A stretch of DNA of 32,233 nt from Segetibacter sp. 3557_3 (GCF_004354985.1 NZ_SMSK01000031.1:1-32233), one strand, 5' to 3'. Shown: positions 18,291 to 26,849, numbered from the stretch's first letter. Notes: generated from the sequence alone by a model not told the origin. Numbers and translations: made by a program.

Positions 18291-18572
18291 ATGAGTGTTG
18301 AAATAGTGACAAAGGAGGATTTACAGGTTTTTCGTATACAACTGATAAGCGAGTTACGAGATCTACTCACAAAAAAACAAGAACCAACAAAAGAATGGTT
18401 GCGAAGCAGTGATGTACGAAAGTTACTAAAGATTTCGCCAGGCACTCTCCAGAATTTAAGAGTATCGGGTAGAATACAATCTAGAAAGATAGGAGGAATC
18501 TATTTTTACAGTTATGCAGAGCTCCTGCAGCTTCTTCCATCGAATATCAGTTCAAGCTCTGAGGTATGTTAA
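18291..18572 (+). CDS. Helix-turn-helix (MerR/excisionase-like, HTH_17) protein
   Basis: This 93-aa protein has a helical N-terminal part and then W-L-R-S-S-D-V-R-K-L-L-K-I-S-P-G-T-L-Q-N-L-R, followed by G-R-I-Q-S-R-K-I-G-G-I-Y-F-Y. This is the signature of the small HTH_17 proteins abundant in Bacteroidota mobile elements, related to excisionases. Its stop overlaps the start of the next gene by 7 bp (ATGTTAA), so the two are translationally coupled. Probable role: regulation or excision of the element. Confidence 0.85.
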   Translation: MSVEIVTKEDLQVFRIQLISELRDLLTKKQEPTKEWLRSSDVRKLLKISPGTLQNLRVSGRIQSRKIGGIYFYSYAELLQLLPSNISSSSEVC

Positions 18573-18871
18573 ATATTGATGAGGAACGAATGCTTTTTAT
18601 CTCGCTACTTGAAGACAGCAGGATTACAGTTTGGCACTTCAGCTTAATGGCTGCAATAGTTCATAGTAAGGTTGATCGCAATCAGAACGGTGTTATTATT
18701 TCCCGAAAGCAGTTAATGAGGTTTGCTCGTATAAAGAGCATTGCTACTTATCACAAGTATATCGGAGAGCTACAACGGTTTGGCTACATTGGCTATTATC
18801 CAACGTTTGACAGGTATAGAAAAACTTCAATAAAGATAAAATACCCATCTACTATCCTTCTGCAATTGTAG
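18566..18871 (+). CDS. Small winged-helix-like protein 2
   Basis: This 101-aa protein has L-L-E-D-S-R-I-T-V-W-H-F, then I-I-S-R-K-Q-L-M-R-F-A-R-I-K-S-I-A-T-Y-H-K-Y, and ends in a beta wing (GYIGYYPTFDRYRKTSIKI). Its fold pattern and many positions match 17824-18210, and it is a familiar small protein in Bacteroidota mobile elements. It is coupled to the HTH_17 gene by a 7-bp overlap. It may act with that protein as a two-part DNA-binding unit. Confidence 0.75.
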   Translation: MLNIDEERMLFISLLEDSRITVWHFSLMAAIVHSKVDRNQNGVIISRKQLMRFARIKSIATYHKYIGELQRFGYIGYYPTFDRYRKTSIKIKYPSTILLQL

Positions 18872-19563
18872 TGATCTGAATGGTTGTAAAAGATTGACAT
18901 TGTTGGCTGCGCGTGGTCTTCGCTTGCTTGAAATCATCGCAGTACTGTCTTTGTAGCCGGCTGTCATTAATGAGGGTTTAATAGATTAGCCTTTTACTTG
19001 AAAGCTTTAGTGTTCCATCCGATTGTATATTGTAAATACTCTACACCCATGAATAGAGCAAATTGTATTTTACCAATAAAATCCGTATTTTGTCCATTAT
19101 AGTCCGGTATCTAAGTATACTACCCTTTGTTTTTCACTAATATAAGGAAATCGGACATTAAGCTATATTAAAGTATACTTCACTGCTAGTGTAATGCCAT
19201 GTAACAACTACAACTGTGACTGACATAAGCTCTGCTCTGAATAAAGGTTACTTAACCATCATTTTTTAAAAAAATAAAACCATTTCCTGGTTTATCAGCT
19301 CTATAATGAGGGCATAATGGTATCATTGGAATCTAACCATTCAAACAATAAGTAAAAGTTCTGGCGGATTGCCGAACCCTACAATTTTCAAAAGCGAATG
19401 CCAGCAAGCTGATTTTCAATAGCAATTTTGTTTTGGACATTCGGCTTATTCCTCTATTACAACCGTTATGGGCCACCATTTTCGGCATTCATCAGGTGCT
19501 AGAGTTTGAATGGCAAAGCCCTAAATGGTCTGCTGTGCTAATACATTGATTTCAATCATCTCA
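18872..19563. other. Gap with no identified gene
   Basis: About 690 bp of AT-rich sequence between the HTH genes and the tandem array. No reading frame with protein-like composition, no RNA gene and no clear terminator was found. Poly-A/T tracts near 19265-19280 are the only visible local structure. Confidence 0.45.
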
Positions 19564-19570
19564 GTTAGGT

Positions 19571-20019
19571 GCCTTCGAACGACGAATAATCCGTAGCAGT
19601 TCCAGGAATGCAAAATAAAAAGTGTGACAGTTGACTCGCTCCGATACATTGGTTCTTCAATCGGCTTTAGTTGAGCGGCTTCGACAGACGAATAAATCTG
19701 TACGCGTTCCTAAGGTTGCAAAATGAAAAGTGTGACACTTGACCTACTCCGATAAATTGGTTTTTCAATCGGCTTTTGTTGGGCGGCATCAGCCAACGGA
19801 TAAATCTGTACGCGTTTCCACGGTTCCAAATCAAAATTGGGCACTCGGCCCAATTCGATACGTTGGTTTTTCCATCGGCTTCGGTTGGGCGGTTTCAGCA
19901 GAAGAATAAAACTGTACTCGTTTTAACAGCTTTTAAAATAAATAAAGTGCGACAGTTTCCCACTCCGATACTTTGATTTTTCAATCAGCTTCAGCTGGGC
20001 GGCTTCAATAAAAAAATAA
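19571..20019. repeat. Tandem array of diverged ~106-110-bp units
   Basis: The landmark AATAAATCTGTACGCGTT recurs in diverged form at 19585, 19691, 19799, 19905 and 20015, giving periods of 106, 108, 106 and 110 bp. Each unit also carries ACTCCGATAmATTGGTTTTTC and a CAATCGGCTTTTGTTGGGCGG-like stretch, and CCGAT...ATCGG can form a small hairpin. The middle three units agree best. The flanks carry GTTAGGTGC (19564) and ATTAGGTGC (20020). No open frame spans the array and units are not separated by unique spacers, so it is not a CRISPR. Confidence 0.85.
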
Positions 20020-20055
20020 ATTAGGTGCTCCTCCAAGTTGGCGAAATACTTATAG

Positions 20056-20264
20056 TGCTAAATGGCGGCCCAGAACAGCCGGTTTACTGCAAGGCTGGGG
20101 GGACGAATTATTTTCTTCATTAGGAATTCTATTGATCTGTAGTTCCAGCTGAAGGATATTATTCAGCTTTTGCATTTATCTTCAACTGCAGATTTTCAAT
20201 CGACTTTTCTTAAAGGCGGACATTTCATAACTGCCAGCCCTGCAGTAAGCCGAACACGTTAGCA
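20056..20264. repeat. attC-like repeat 1 upstream of the orphan gene
   Basis: This ~209-bp unit is bounded by complementary ends: TGCTAAA at 20056-20062 and GTTAGCA at 20258-20264. Just inside lie a longer imperfect dyad, CGGTTTACTGCAAGGCTGG (20080-20098) against CCAGCCCTGCAGTAAGCCG (20234-20252). Its sequence is repeated at 20925-21114. The centre shares a TTTTCAATCG-x-CTTTT motif with the nearby 107-bp array. The layout recalls integron attC sites, but it is longer than normal (attC are ~57-141 bp) and the core heptamer departs from GTTRRRY. Confidence 0.6.
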
Positions 20265-20272
20265 GTACGAAA

Positions 20273-20860
20273 ATGTCACCAAAACAGATAAAGGAAAAAA
20301 TCGACCACATTTTTACTCTACTGAAGAATGAACCTTGTTTGGCTACACTAAATGCAATTCTTACCAGTGAAGGTATAGATCTCGATTTCATTGAATTCAG
20401 AAAGAAATATCCTATCTTAAATTTTCAAATCAGCCCAGAAGAAGTCCAACAATTAACTGAGAATGGAATATTGACTTCCGAATACACACTGAATCTAGCC
20501 AGGTTTTCCAAACTCAACACTCTATCCAGACTATTAAATGCGACTCTCTTGAAAAATGGACATATAGATCGACTTCAACATATTGCAAAAGGTATTTCCG
20601 CAAAAGAGCCTCTAAAAGCCAGTTCTCCGTTTGTATTTCATCAGTTCGGACGCAGTCTCGCCGATGATTCTGAACCTATTGTAGATCGACATGTTCTGAG
20701 AGCGTTTCAGCTGTCACAGTTAAGCTCCAAACATGAAAAAAACATTAGCAATATTCGCTCTAAAAAAAACTATAATTCAGACAAGGATGGCCTATTGATA
20801 GCTTCTAGAGATTGGTTTAGGGAGAATCCACGAGCGAGCAAATCCAAAAGATCTGGTTGA
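20273..20860 (+). CDS. Orphan protein in a cassette-like setting
   Basis: This 195-aa protein begins 8 bp after GTTAGCA of the upstream repeat. It is soluble, mostly helical and without recognisable catalytic motifs. The middle has an E-P-I-V-D-R-H-V-L-R-A-F segment (near 132-143), where an 'IVDRHVxRA' pattern suggests a real globular domain. The Lys/Ser-rich C-terminus may be disordered. It stands alone between two copies of the same ~200-bp repeat, as a gene cassette would. I do not recognise the family; a toxin-antitoxin or phage-defence role would be a guess. Confidence 0.65.
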   Translation: MSPKQIKEKIDHIFTLLKNEPCLATLNAILTSEGIDLDFIEFRKKYPILNFQISPEEVQQLTENGILTSEYTLNLARFSKLNTLSRLLNATLLKNGHIDRLQHIAKGISAKEPLKASSPFVFHQFGRSLADDSEPIVDRHVLRAFQLSQLSSKHEKNISNIRSKKNYNSDKDGLLIASRDWFRENPRASKSKRSG

Positions 20861-20924
20861 GTATAAATATAAATTAGACAAACTCCTTTATTATTTAGGT
20901 AAAAAGGTGCAGTCTTCGTGATAC

Positions 20925-21114
20925 TTCTAACATCCGGTTTACCGCAAGGCTGGCGGGACCAATAAATTTTCTTCACTAGAAATTCATTGAGCTTTAGTTC
21001 CAGCTGGAGGATATAATTCGGCTTTTGTATTTATCTTCAACTGTATATTTTCAATCAGCTTTTGTTACAGTTGGACGTATAATAAATGCCAGCCCTGCAG
21101 TAAGCCGATTAGGT
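20925..21114. repeat. attC-like repeat 2 downstream of the orphan gene
   Basis: Second copy of the 20056-20264 repeat, clearly aligned through ATCCGGTTTACCGCAAGGCTGG, the AGTTCCAGCTGGAGGATAT-like centre and the closing CCAGCCCTGCAGTAAGCCG. The ends are TTCTAAC (20925-20931, compare RYYYAAC) and ATTAGGT (21108-21114, compare GTTRRRY), one mismatch each. It is about 190 bp long. Confidence 0.6.
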
Positions 21115-21250
21115 ATTGTAATACCCTAAATTTTTTTCGATTTCTACTTGGATTATACCCAAAATGAAAATATCTTCACTTGGCATATGAAATTTTAGTA
21201 GTGCCTAAAAGGTGTTGAAGTTGTAGTTTTGTGACAGGGTATACGGAACG

Positions 21251-21420
21251 ATAATCTCCCCACGTTGTAGGAAAGCAGAGCAGGTTAAGCGGCATGGTTG
21301 GACGAAAAAAGGTGCACGACGCTATCGTTGTTACGATAAACCCTGGAACGAAAGCATCATACATTTCGAAATTGAATCAAGCGGCTTGCCCGTAAAATCT
21401 TCTTTTTCTCAAAATTGATT
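21251..21420 (+). pseudogene. Transposase zinc-ribbon fragment
   Basis: The plus-strand frame from 21251 reads IISPRCRKAEQVKRHG, W-T-K-K-G-A-R-R-Y-R-C-Y. This is the N-terminal zinc ribbon of IS1- or IS1595-like transposases (C-P-x-C...KxGxxxxGxxRYxC). The first Cys is replaced by Ser and the catalytic domain is absent, so only a remnant is left. Confidence 0.6.
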
Positions 21421-21546
21421 GTCATTCATTACACTATGAATGGGCTCATTGATCAATATTTGTTTCTTCGGATTAAATCAACACCTCTGGGACAATACCG
21501 AAATTTCAAAGGTGAGTTTTCTTAACAAATTAAAAAATTAACTGTC

Positions 21547-22032
21547 ATGCTACCAAAAAATATTAATACTAAATGGGTAAATGATGAGTTAGTGCAAGAT
21601 CCTTCTCAAATCCTGCCTACAAAAAGGTTATTTGGCCTAGTTGGTAAAGGAAAGAAACCTGATACTGTACACCTTTATATGAACGAAAGTCTAGACCTGT
21701 ATTTCATTATTAATGAAAAAGATATACTTACCGGTAGAAACGCTACAGGGAAGTTAGGTCGGAAAGCGCAAAGTAAACCTACTATTGAGGGGACAGAATT
21801 GTATGTAAAGCCCGGTGCGGAATTGGAGTTCAAGATTTCAGATAGAGCGAAACAGGGGGCTGCTAAATTTTTACAAGGAGATCTTCTTTCTAATGTTGTT
21901 CAACAAAGAAGTGATGGAGTAATAATATATAAGCCTGTTTCTTTAGGTTTTAGTATTAGTTTTAGTTTGCCCACTTGGGTTATTTGTGGTGTATCTCCTA
22001 TTGCATCTGTTATAATTGTTGCCAAGTGGTAG
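21547..22032 (+). CDS. Candidate lanthipeptide-type precursor (161 aa)
   Basis: A 161-aa protein with a long soluble N-terminal part (residues 1-~128). It contains P-D-T-V-H-L-Y-M-N-E-S-L-D-L-Y-F-I-I and G-T-E-L-Y-V-K-P-G-A-E-L-E-F-K-I blocks. The C-terminus is compact and hydrophobic: SISFSLPTWVICGVSPIASV (136-155) plus IIVAKW. The tail has six Ser, one Thr and a single Cys (C147), as expected of a core with one thioether and several dehydrated residues. It is the only small gene upstream of the kinase and HopA1-LanC genes, same strand, separated by an IS481 relic. The sequence alone cannot exclude an immunity or unrelated small protein. Confidence 0.55.
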   Translation: MLPKNINTKWVNDELVQDPSQILPTKRLFGLVGKGKKPDTVHLYMNESLDLYFIINEKDILTGRNATGKLGRKAQSKPTIEGTELYVKPGAELEFKISDRAKQGAAKFLQGDLLSNVVQQRSDGVIIYKPVSLGFSISFSLPTWVICGVSPIASVIIVAKW

Positions 22033-22234
22033 CAAACCATTGCTATTTTGTCGTTTTTGGTACTAAATGTCTGCTTGTTTTCGGGCACTCCTCCTTTTTG
22101 GTACTATTAAGAAATGTATGCTGAAGGATTCAGGCGACATTTCGGTGATGGATATACTGTTTGATGAACAGATAATGCATTTGAATATCTAAACCAGAAT
22201 TTCTACTTTAAACTGGATACAGTAAACGAGGGGC

Positions 22235-22296
22235 AGGCCTGTGCAAGACCCAATTGTTCCAATATCTACGCGAACATTTGGGCCTTGCACAGGCCT
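22235..22296. repeat. Imperfect inverted repeat
   Basis: AGGCCTGTGCAAGACCC (22235-22251) and GGGCCTTGCACAGGCCT (22280-22296) are complementary except for one position, separated by 28 bp. It is located just ahead of the IS481 relic and could be a mobile-element tip or a transcription-end structure. Confidence 0.6.
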
Positions 22297-22319
22297 ATTA
22301 ACCCATCGAACACAACCCC

Positions 22320-22690
22320 GGAGAGAAGTTGTGTGTGGACTTAGCAGACCAACCTTGAGAAAATGGGTAAAGCGTTATGCGGCGGGAAGTATCGATGCAT
22401 TGGCCACCGAAGCACTCTCCATTAGCAAAGTCTTAGATCGGGAAGAACAATTGATATTGGCCATGCGACGCAGTAACTCCGTTTGGGCGCCAGACGCATT
22501 CAAACGGAGTTACTGCGTCTACATGCTATCAAATTCTCGCTGGCTACTATTCACAAGGTTCTACTTCGGAAAGATGTCCGTTTTTTGAAGATTAAGCGTG
22601 AGTACAGTAAACGCTATAGCTGTAAAATATCTGGAGAAAGGGTGCAGATGGATGTGTGAAAAATCGAACTCAATATTTATCTTGCTTTAT
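22320..22690 (+). pseudogene. IS481-family transposase fragment
   Basis: The frame from 22337 reads GLSRPTLRKWVKRYAAGSIDAL, an N-terminal HTH of IS481/IS3-like transposases. After a -1 shift near 22485 the sequence continues G-A-R-R-I-Q-T-E-L-L-R-L, S-L-A-T-I-H-K-V-L-L-R-K, and G-E-R-V-Q-M-D-V near 22640 (first catalytic Asp region), then a TGA. The rest of the DDE domain is lost. It has come to lie between the candidate precursor and its enzymes. Confidence 0.8.
22467..22519. repeat. Perfect 19-bp stem hairpin
   Basis: GACGCAGTAACTCCGTTTG (22467-22485) and CAAACGGAGTTACTGCGTC (22501-22519) are exactly complementary with a 15-bp loop. It sits at the frameshift point in the IS481 relic, so it may be a foldback arising from a template-switch event. 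Confidence 0.85.
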
Positions 22691-22771
22691 AGGGAAGGTA
22701 AAAGGAAAACTAAATATAGTCCCAAAACTATCCAAGGACATATTTATTTACAAACATTCTAAACATTCTAA

Positions 22772-23860
22772 ATGCTAAATCAAAATGCTTTGATTTCTCA
22801 TTTAATGTCTCTCGGTTTACTCGATGCTGACCAACTTGTAAATGGCTGTGTTGATTTAAGTGAATCTTCACATAGACATTGTTCTTACAAAATCGAACCC
22901 GAGTATGGCCCATCATACTTTGTTAAGATTGGCACTGATCAAAATAAGTCTAAGGCCCTGGAAAATGAAGCATTAGTGTATAGGTTAATCCACACTAAAG
23001 CGCTAAATCCTTTATCAAATCGAATTCCTAAGCTATACCATTACGATACCCGGAACTCCATCCTTATATTGGAACTTTTAAAGAACAGGCGGCCATTACT
23101 AGAAGGGAAGAAATCGAATATTGATCCAATATTGCTTGGAGTAGAATTAGGTGAAGCTCTCTCAGTTTTGCATCAATTAAAAGTCCCTGAAAATAAAAGG
23201 ACCGCTCTCAAATCAAGCAATGCTCCATGGGTTCTATCAATTCATGAACCTACTACAAACATATATTGGAGCATGACTGGTGCTATAAAGCAAATGGTTC
23301 GAATGATACAGAGTATTCCTGATTTCAGCCGAATCTTTACTAACCTCAGAAATTTATGGAAGACGTCCGCATTAATACATTTTGATATCCGTTCAAATAA
23401 TATCTTGGTGCCTACAAATCATATAAATTCCAATGATGGTAATATTTTAATGTTAATAGACTGGGAACTAGCCCGGTTAGGTGATCCAAGCTGGGATGTC
23501 GGCTCAATTTTTCATGATGGACTTACCAATTGGTTAGAGTCTCTCCAATTCGCAGAAGAACTTTTAGAGGATAATAGACTTCTAGATCTTACCGACTTTC
23601 CAATTGAAAATGTTCACCTCCTTGCGCGGGCATTTTGGGATACATATATTAGGCACTTTGGCATTAAAGGAGCCGATACCGAAAAACTACTCCATCTATC
23701 CATGATGTACACCTCAGCTCGACTAATTCAAACTGTCTTTGAAAAAATGCGTCGATCTAACGAACTATCGATCCATGCGACTGCTTTAATCCAGGTTAGT
23801 TTGAATATAATTCAAAAGCCAAAAGATGCGGCTACCTATCTATTTGGAATTCACACTTAA
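22772..23860 (+). CDS. APH-fold kinase of a class V-like lanthipeptide locus
   Basis: A 362-aa protein of the aminoglycoside-phosphotransferase fold (PF01636-like). The invariant Lys is likely K52 (FVKIG), followed by E66. The catalytic loop is at 202-212 (IHFDIRSNNIL: D205, N210), and the metal-binding Asp is D230 (LIDWELARLGDPSWDVGS). All kinase residues are present. Eight bases separate its stop from the HopA1-LanC gene, so they form an operon. In class V lanthipeptide clusters a separate APH-type kinase phosphorylates Ser/Thr of the precursor before elimination. That is the best reading here; antibiotic resistance is unlikely in this context. Confidence 0.85.
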   Translation: MLNQNALISHLMSLGLLDADQLVNGCVDLSESSHRHCSYKIEPEYGPSYFVKIGTDQNKSKALENEALVYRLIHTKALNPLSNRIPKLYHYDTRNSILILELLKNRRPLLEGKKSNIDPILLGVELGEALSVLHQLKVPENKRTALKSSNAPWVLSIHEPTTNIYWSMTGAIKQMVRMIQSIPDFSRIFTNLRNLWKTSALIHFDIRSNNILVPTNHINSNDGNILMLIDWELARLGDPSWDVGSIFHDGLTNWLESLQFAEELLEDNRLLDLTDFPIENVHLLARAFWDTYIRHFGIKGADTEKLLHLSMMYTSARLIQTVFEKMRRSNELSIHATALIQVSLNIIQKPKDAATYLFGIHT

Positions 23861-23868
23861 CTACTAAT

Positions 23869-26160
23869 ATGAATTGGAAAGATAGACTAGAAAAAGCTAT
23901 TGAATCGACTCAGATTCTTTCTGATACAAACTTCAGCTGGTTTGGAGTTGCTTATCCCCAAATACCTGAGGAAGTGAGGCAATCCTTATTGCCTAAAACA
24001 AAGCATGCTTATCTCATCCGAATTTTAAGTGAATGGCTTTATAGAGGTTTCTATTGTATGGGTGAAGCAACGGATTTACGTCTATTAAATAATTCAATAG
24101 CGGGCATAGAAAAAACTTTTCTTTACCAGCAACTTCCAATGGCCAATCAAGGGCTAGAATCTTGGCATAAGGGTTGGACAGTCATTGAGTCCTTTAACAA
24201 CGGTATCGTTATAATAGAGAACAAGGGCCTTCGCATATCAGTACATCGAGAAGAAATTTCTGAAAACCATAGTATAAAAAGTCAAACAACAGTGCAATTA
24301 AAAGGGCCGAATGGTTTGTTCGATTTCTCCCCTGGGTATTACACAGCTCTTAGCGAAATCAGTTTTCCTCCTGGAAACAACCATTGGTTTGTGCGAATAT
24401 ATTTGAATCTCGATCTCGAAGGTTCTTTCAATTTTTTAAAAATTGTTACTACAGAGTTGAACAAAATTGCTCATCCTTTCATCCTTAAGGTGCATACCGG
24501 ACCGGAGTTGCAATGGAGATGCGATTCAGTTGTACTCATCATATTAAAGAAAGATTTTTCGCTTATCTCAAAGCTTCTTACTCCTTACATTGAGAGTCTC
24601 AGACCTCATTTAGGGAAAAATAATCCAGCTTTCACGAAATGGATAGGATGGGGTATTGGTCTAGCAGAAAGTCCTAAAGGAGGGATCAGTTTTGGGGAAA
24701 ATAGGTGCGCCATTATGGCGAAAGCAATTGTTAGTGCAGAAATGCATAACATAAAAACTCTTTCCGGACGTTTCCGTGAGATAGAAAGGCATTTTCAAGA
24801 ACAAGGACTTTCCTTGGACATCCCTTACTTGAATAGTGTTTCACGTGACGACTACGGAACACCTTTTAACGATTTCCAAGTTGGAAAGGGCGCAATTCCT
24901 AGTGTATCGAGAGATGCCTCATCTATTGATTTTCTTAATGCAGCATCGCAGATTGGAATTCGCCTTACTCGAAATGCTGTTTGGCATGAACAGCGGTGTA
25001 ACTGGTTAGCTTCGGGTAGATCCTCTCAAGGCAAAAAGTCTAGGTTCTTTACTAGTAACCTTAGTCCGGATCTTTACTCTGGAACTAGTGGGGTAGCGCT
25101 CTTTCTCGCTCATCTATATGCAAATACTCAAGAATCACGTTTTCGAACCACTGCTTTGGGAGCAATCCGTCAAGCCATTTCAAAGGTCGACACAATTCCT
25201 GATCACTTGAATATAAGTGCATATGCTGGAAACTTGGGAATTGCATTAGCAGCGGCTAAAATTGGAGAGATATTTAATTCCGAAGAATTATTGAAAGCTT
25301 CAATTGACATTTGGACTCAGATAGTTCATAAGAATCGACAAAATAGTTGTGATGATTGGCTTTTAGGCAAAGCCGGAGCTATTGTCGCAACTATACTTCT
25401 AGCTGATATCCACAAGGATCAACGTTTTTTAGATTTTGCGTTAATACTCGGAGATGAGATTTTGGATTCAGCAGAAAAATCAGTTGAGAATAGTATCAAG
25501 AGAACAACTCACGGATTTGCCGGTATAAATCTAACGGGATTTTCGCATGGGTCCCTAGGAATTGTTTTCGCTCTACTTACACTCTATCGCATTTCAGGTA
25601 ACTCTAAATATTGTAAATATGCTCAACAAGCACTTGAAAACAAAATATATTGGCCAAATAATTTAATTGTCGAAGGGAGTGAGTTACCGGGAATTGAAGC
25701 CACTAAAATATCAGAAAATGGCCATGATTTTAACTTTTTTGGATGGTGCCATGGTCCCTCGGGGGATGCACTTTCGTGGCTTCTTGCCAATGATCTTCTT
25801 CATCAGCCTAATTATAAGGCTGAAGCAATATCAGCTCTTCAAAGGTCATATGAGAGTACAAAGAATTGGTTGGATCATGGGCATTGTGATTACTGCTTAT
25901 GCCACGGTTTAACAGGCAACTCGGAGATATTATTGTACGGACATCAATCCTTAAAATCATCAGAGTCTGATTGGGCGTTGCTTGCCCTAAGGGTCGCAAA
26001 TTCCGCGTTAGAGTACACTCGAGCTCTTGATCGAGCATTTGATATTGGGGCAATCTCAGGTGAAGACCCCAGCCTTATGCAAGGGAACGCAGGAATTGGT
26101 TATTTCTTCCTCCGCCTATACAACCCTAATATTCCCTCGATTTTGACTCTGACTAGGTAA
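23869..26160 (+). CDS. HopA1-like lyase fused to LanC cyclase
   Basis: A 763-aa, two-part enzyme. Residues ~45-290 match the HopA1-effector-like domain seen in class V lanthipeptide clusters: WFVRIYLN (173-180), PFILKV (203-208), then F-T-K near 255 and G-L-A-E-S-P-K-G-G-I-S-F-G-E-N-R-C (264-280). Residues ~395-763 match LanC cyclases, with all landmark residues: H560 (GFSHGSLG), C627/H628 (GWCHGPSG) and C678/H679 (CLCHGLTGN), so the Zn site looks intact. Presumed reaction: phosphate elimination to dehydroamino acids, then Cys addition to make lanthionine rings. With the preceding kinase it would form a complete dehydratase-cyclase. An exporter is not visible. Confidence 0.9.
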   Translation: MNWKDRLEKAIESTQILSDTNFSWFGVAYPQIPEEVRQSLLPKTKHAYLIRILSEWLYRGFYCMGEATDLRLLNNSIAGIEKTFLYQQLPMANQGLESWHKGWTVIESFNNGIVIIENKGLRISVHREEISENHSIKSQTTVQLKGPNGLFDFSPGYYTALSEISFPPGNNHWFVRIYLNLDLEGSFNFLKIVTTELNKIAHPFILKVHTGPELQWRCDSVVLIILKKDFSLISKLLTPYIESLRPHLGKNNPAFTKWIGWGIGLAESPKGGISFGENRCAIMAKAIVSAEMHNIKTLSGRFREIERHFQEQGLSLDIPYLNSVSRDDYGTPFNDFQVGKGAIPSVSRDASSIDFLNAASQIGIRLTRNAVWHEQRCNWLASGRSSQGKKSRFFTSNLSPDLYSGTSGVALFLAHLYANTQESRFRTTALGAIRQAISKVDTIPDHLNISAYAGNLGIALAAAKIGEIFNSEELLKASIDIWTQIVHKNRQNSCDDWLLGKAGAIVATILLADIHKDQRFLDFALILGDEILDSAEKSVENSIKRTTHGFAGINLTGFSHGSLGIVFALLTLYRISGNSKYCKYAQQALENKIYWPNNLIVEGSELPGIEATKISENGHDFNFFGWCHGPSGDALSWLLANDLLHQPNYKAEAISALQRSYESTKNWLDHGHCDYCLCHGLTGNSEILLYGHQSLKSSESDWALLALRVANSALEYTRALDRAFDIGAISGEDPSLMQGNAGIGYFFLRLYNPNIPSILTLTR

Positions 26161-26164
26161 CCCT

Positions 26165-26545
26165 CTGTGTAAGAACATGTTTGAAAATTTTGTTTTCCAT
26201 GGTTTAGAGTTTAGCAATAAATTCATCCAACGAAAACCGATACACTTGACCATATGGCTTTTACTGGATCCAACCGAATTCCGATAAATCCTTTGGCTTT
26301 GATCTTTTATCCCCGTCAGCGTTCGATAGTCTCGTCAATGCCGAAAACCAAGTCCTCTCCCTCCTTGGCAAAGCGGGATACCACCAATAGAAGCAATAAC
26401 CGTGCACACTTCCGTGCGCACCAGCGAGCACCCGGTGGTATTTGTGAAACCGTCGCTCATCGCTTAACCCAACTGCTTGTAAGGCACTGCAAACTGTCCG
26501 GCGGCCAACTACCAACAGACAACCGGCCACTAAAACCTTCGCATG
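26165..26545 (-). pseudogene. IS701-type DDE transposase fragment
   Basis: On the minus strand the frame gives C-L-L-V-V-G-R-R-T-V-C-S-A-L-Q-A-V-G-L, R-R-F-H-K-Y-H-R-V-L, and then, with frame shifts and stops, I-D-E-T-I-E-R (catalytic Asp region) and K-I-K-A-K-G, V-K-C-I-G-F-R-W-M-N-L-L-L. This order fits the N-terminal and first catalytic parts of IS701-like transposases. Both ends are missing. It directly follows the LanC gene stop. Confidence 0.75.
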
Positions 26546-26849
26546 TTTAAAGACCTTTTGCTAAATAACGGCGCAAATACTAACATTTGATCGGAGAACT
26601 ATTTCGATAATGTGATCATAAATTTGATTTGTCGTGATCTCAAATTTAAGCACTTCTGGGGAGTTCTCTATTTATTGCATTTGGCTAAACTCGAACTAAG
26701 GGTAGTAAAGTTTGACCTGAATGGGTGGTCAAATTACCATCTGAATATACACCCGCCTAAACCATTTTAAAACAGTCTCTCCCTTTAAACCTTATACGCC
26801 CGCTACGGAGTTAATCCTGCTGCCTTCGGCAAGCGTAGCAAGCGTTTGA

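Noticed and set aside
19571-20019. CRISPR array
   Set aside because: Units are ~107 bp, diverged and contiguous with no unique spacers, and there are no cas genes.
22772-23860. Aminoglycoside resistance phosphotransferase
   Set aside because: The fold is right, but coupling to a HopA1-LanC gene and a candidate precursor makes a peptide kinase far more likely.
26254-26550. Plus-strand 98-codon frame
   Set aside because: It lies antisense to a recognisable IS701-type transposase fragment, so it is a shadow frame.
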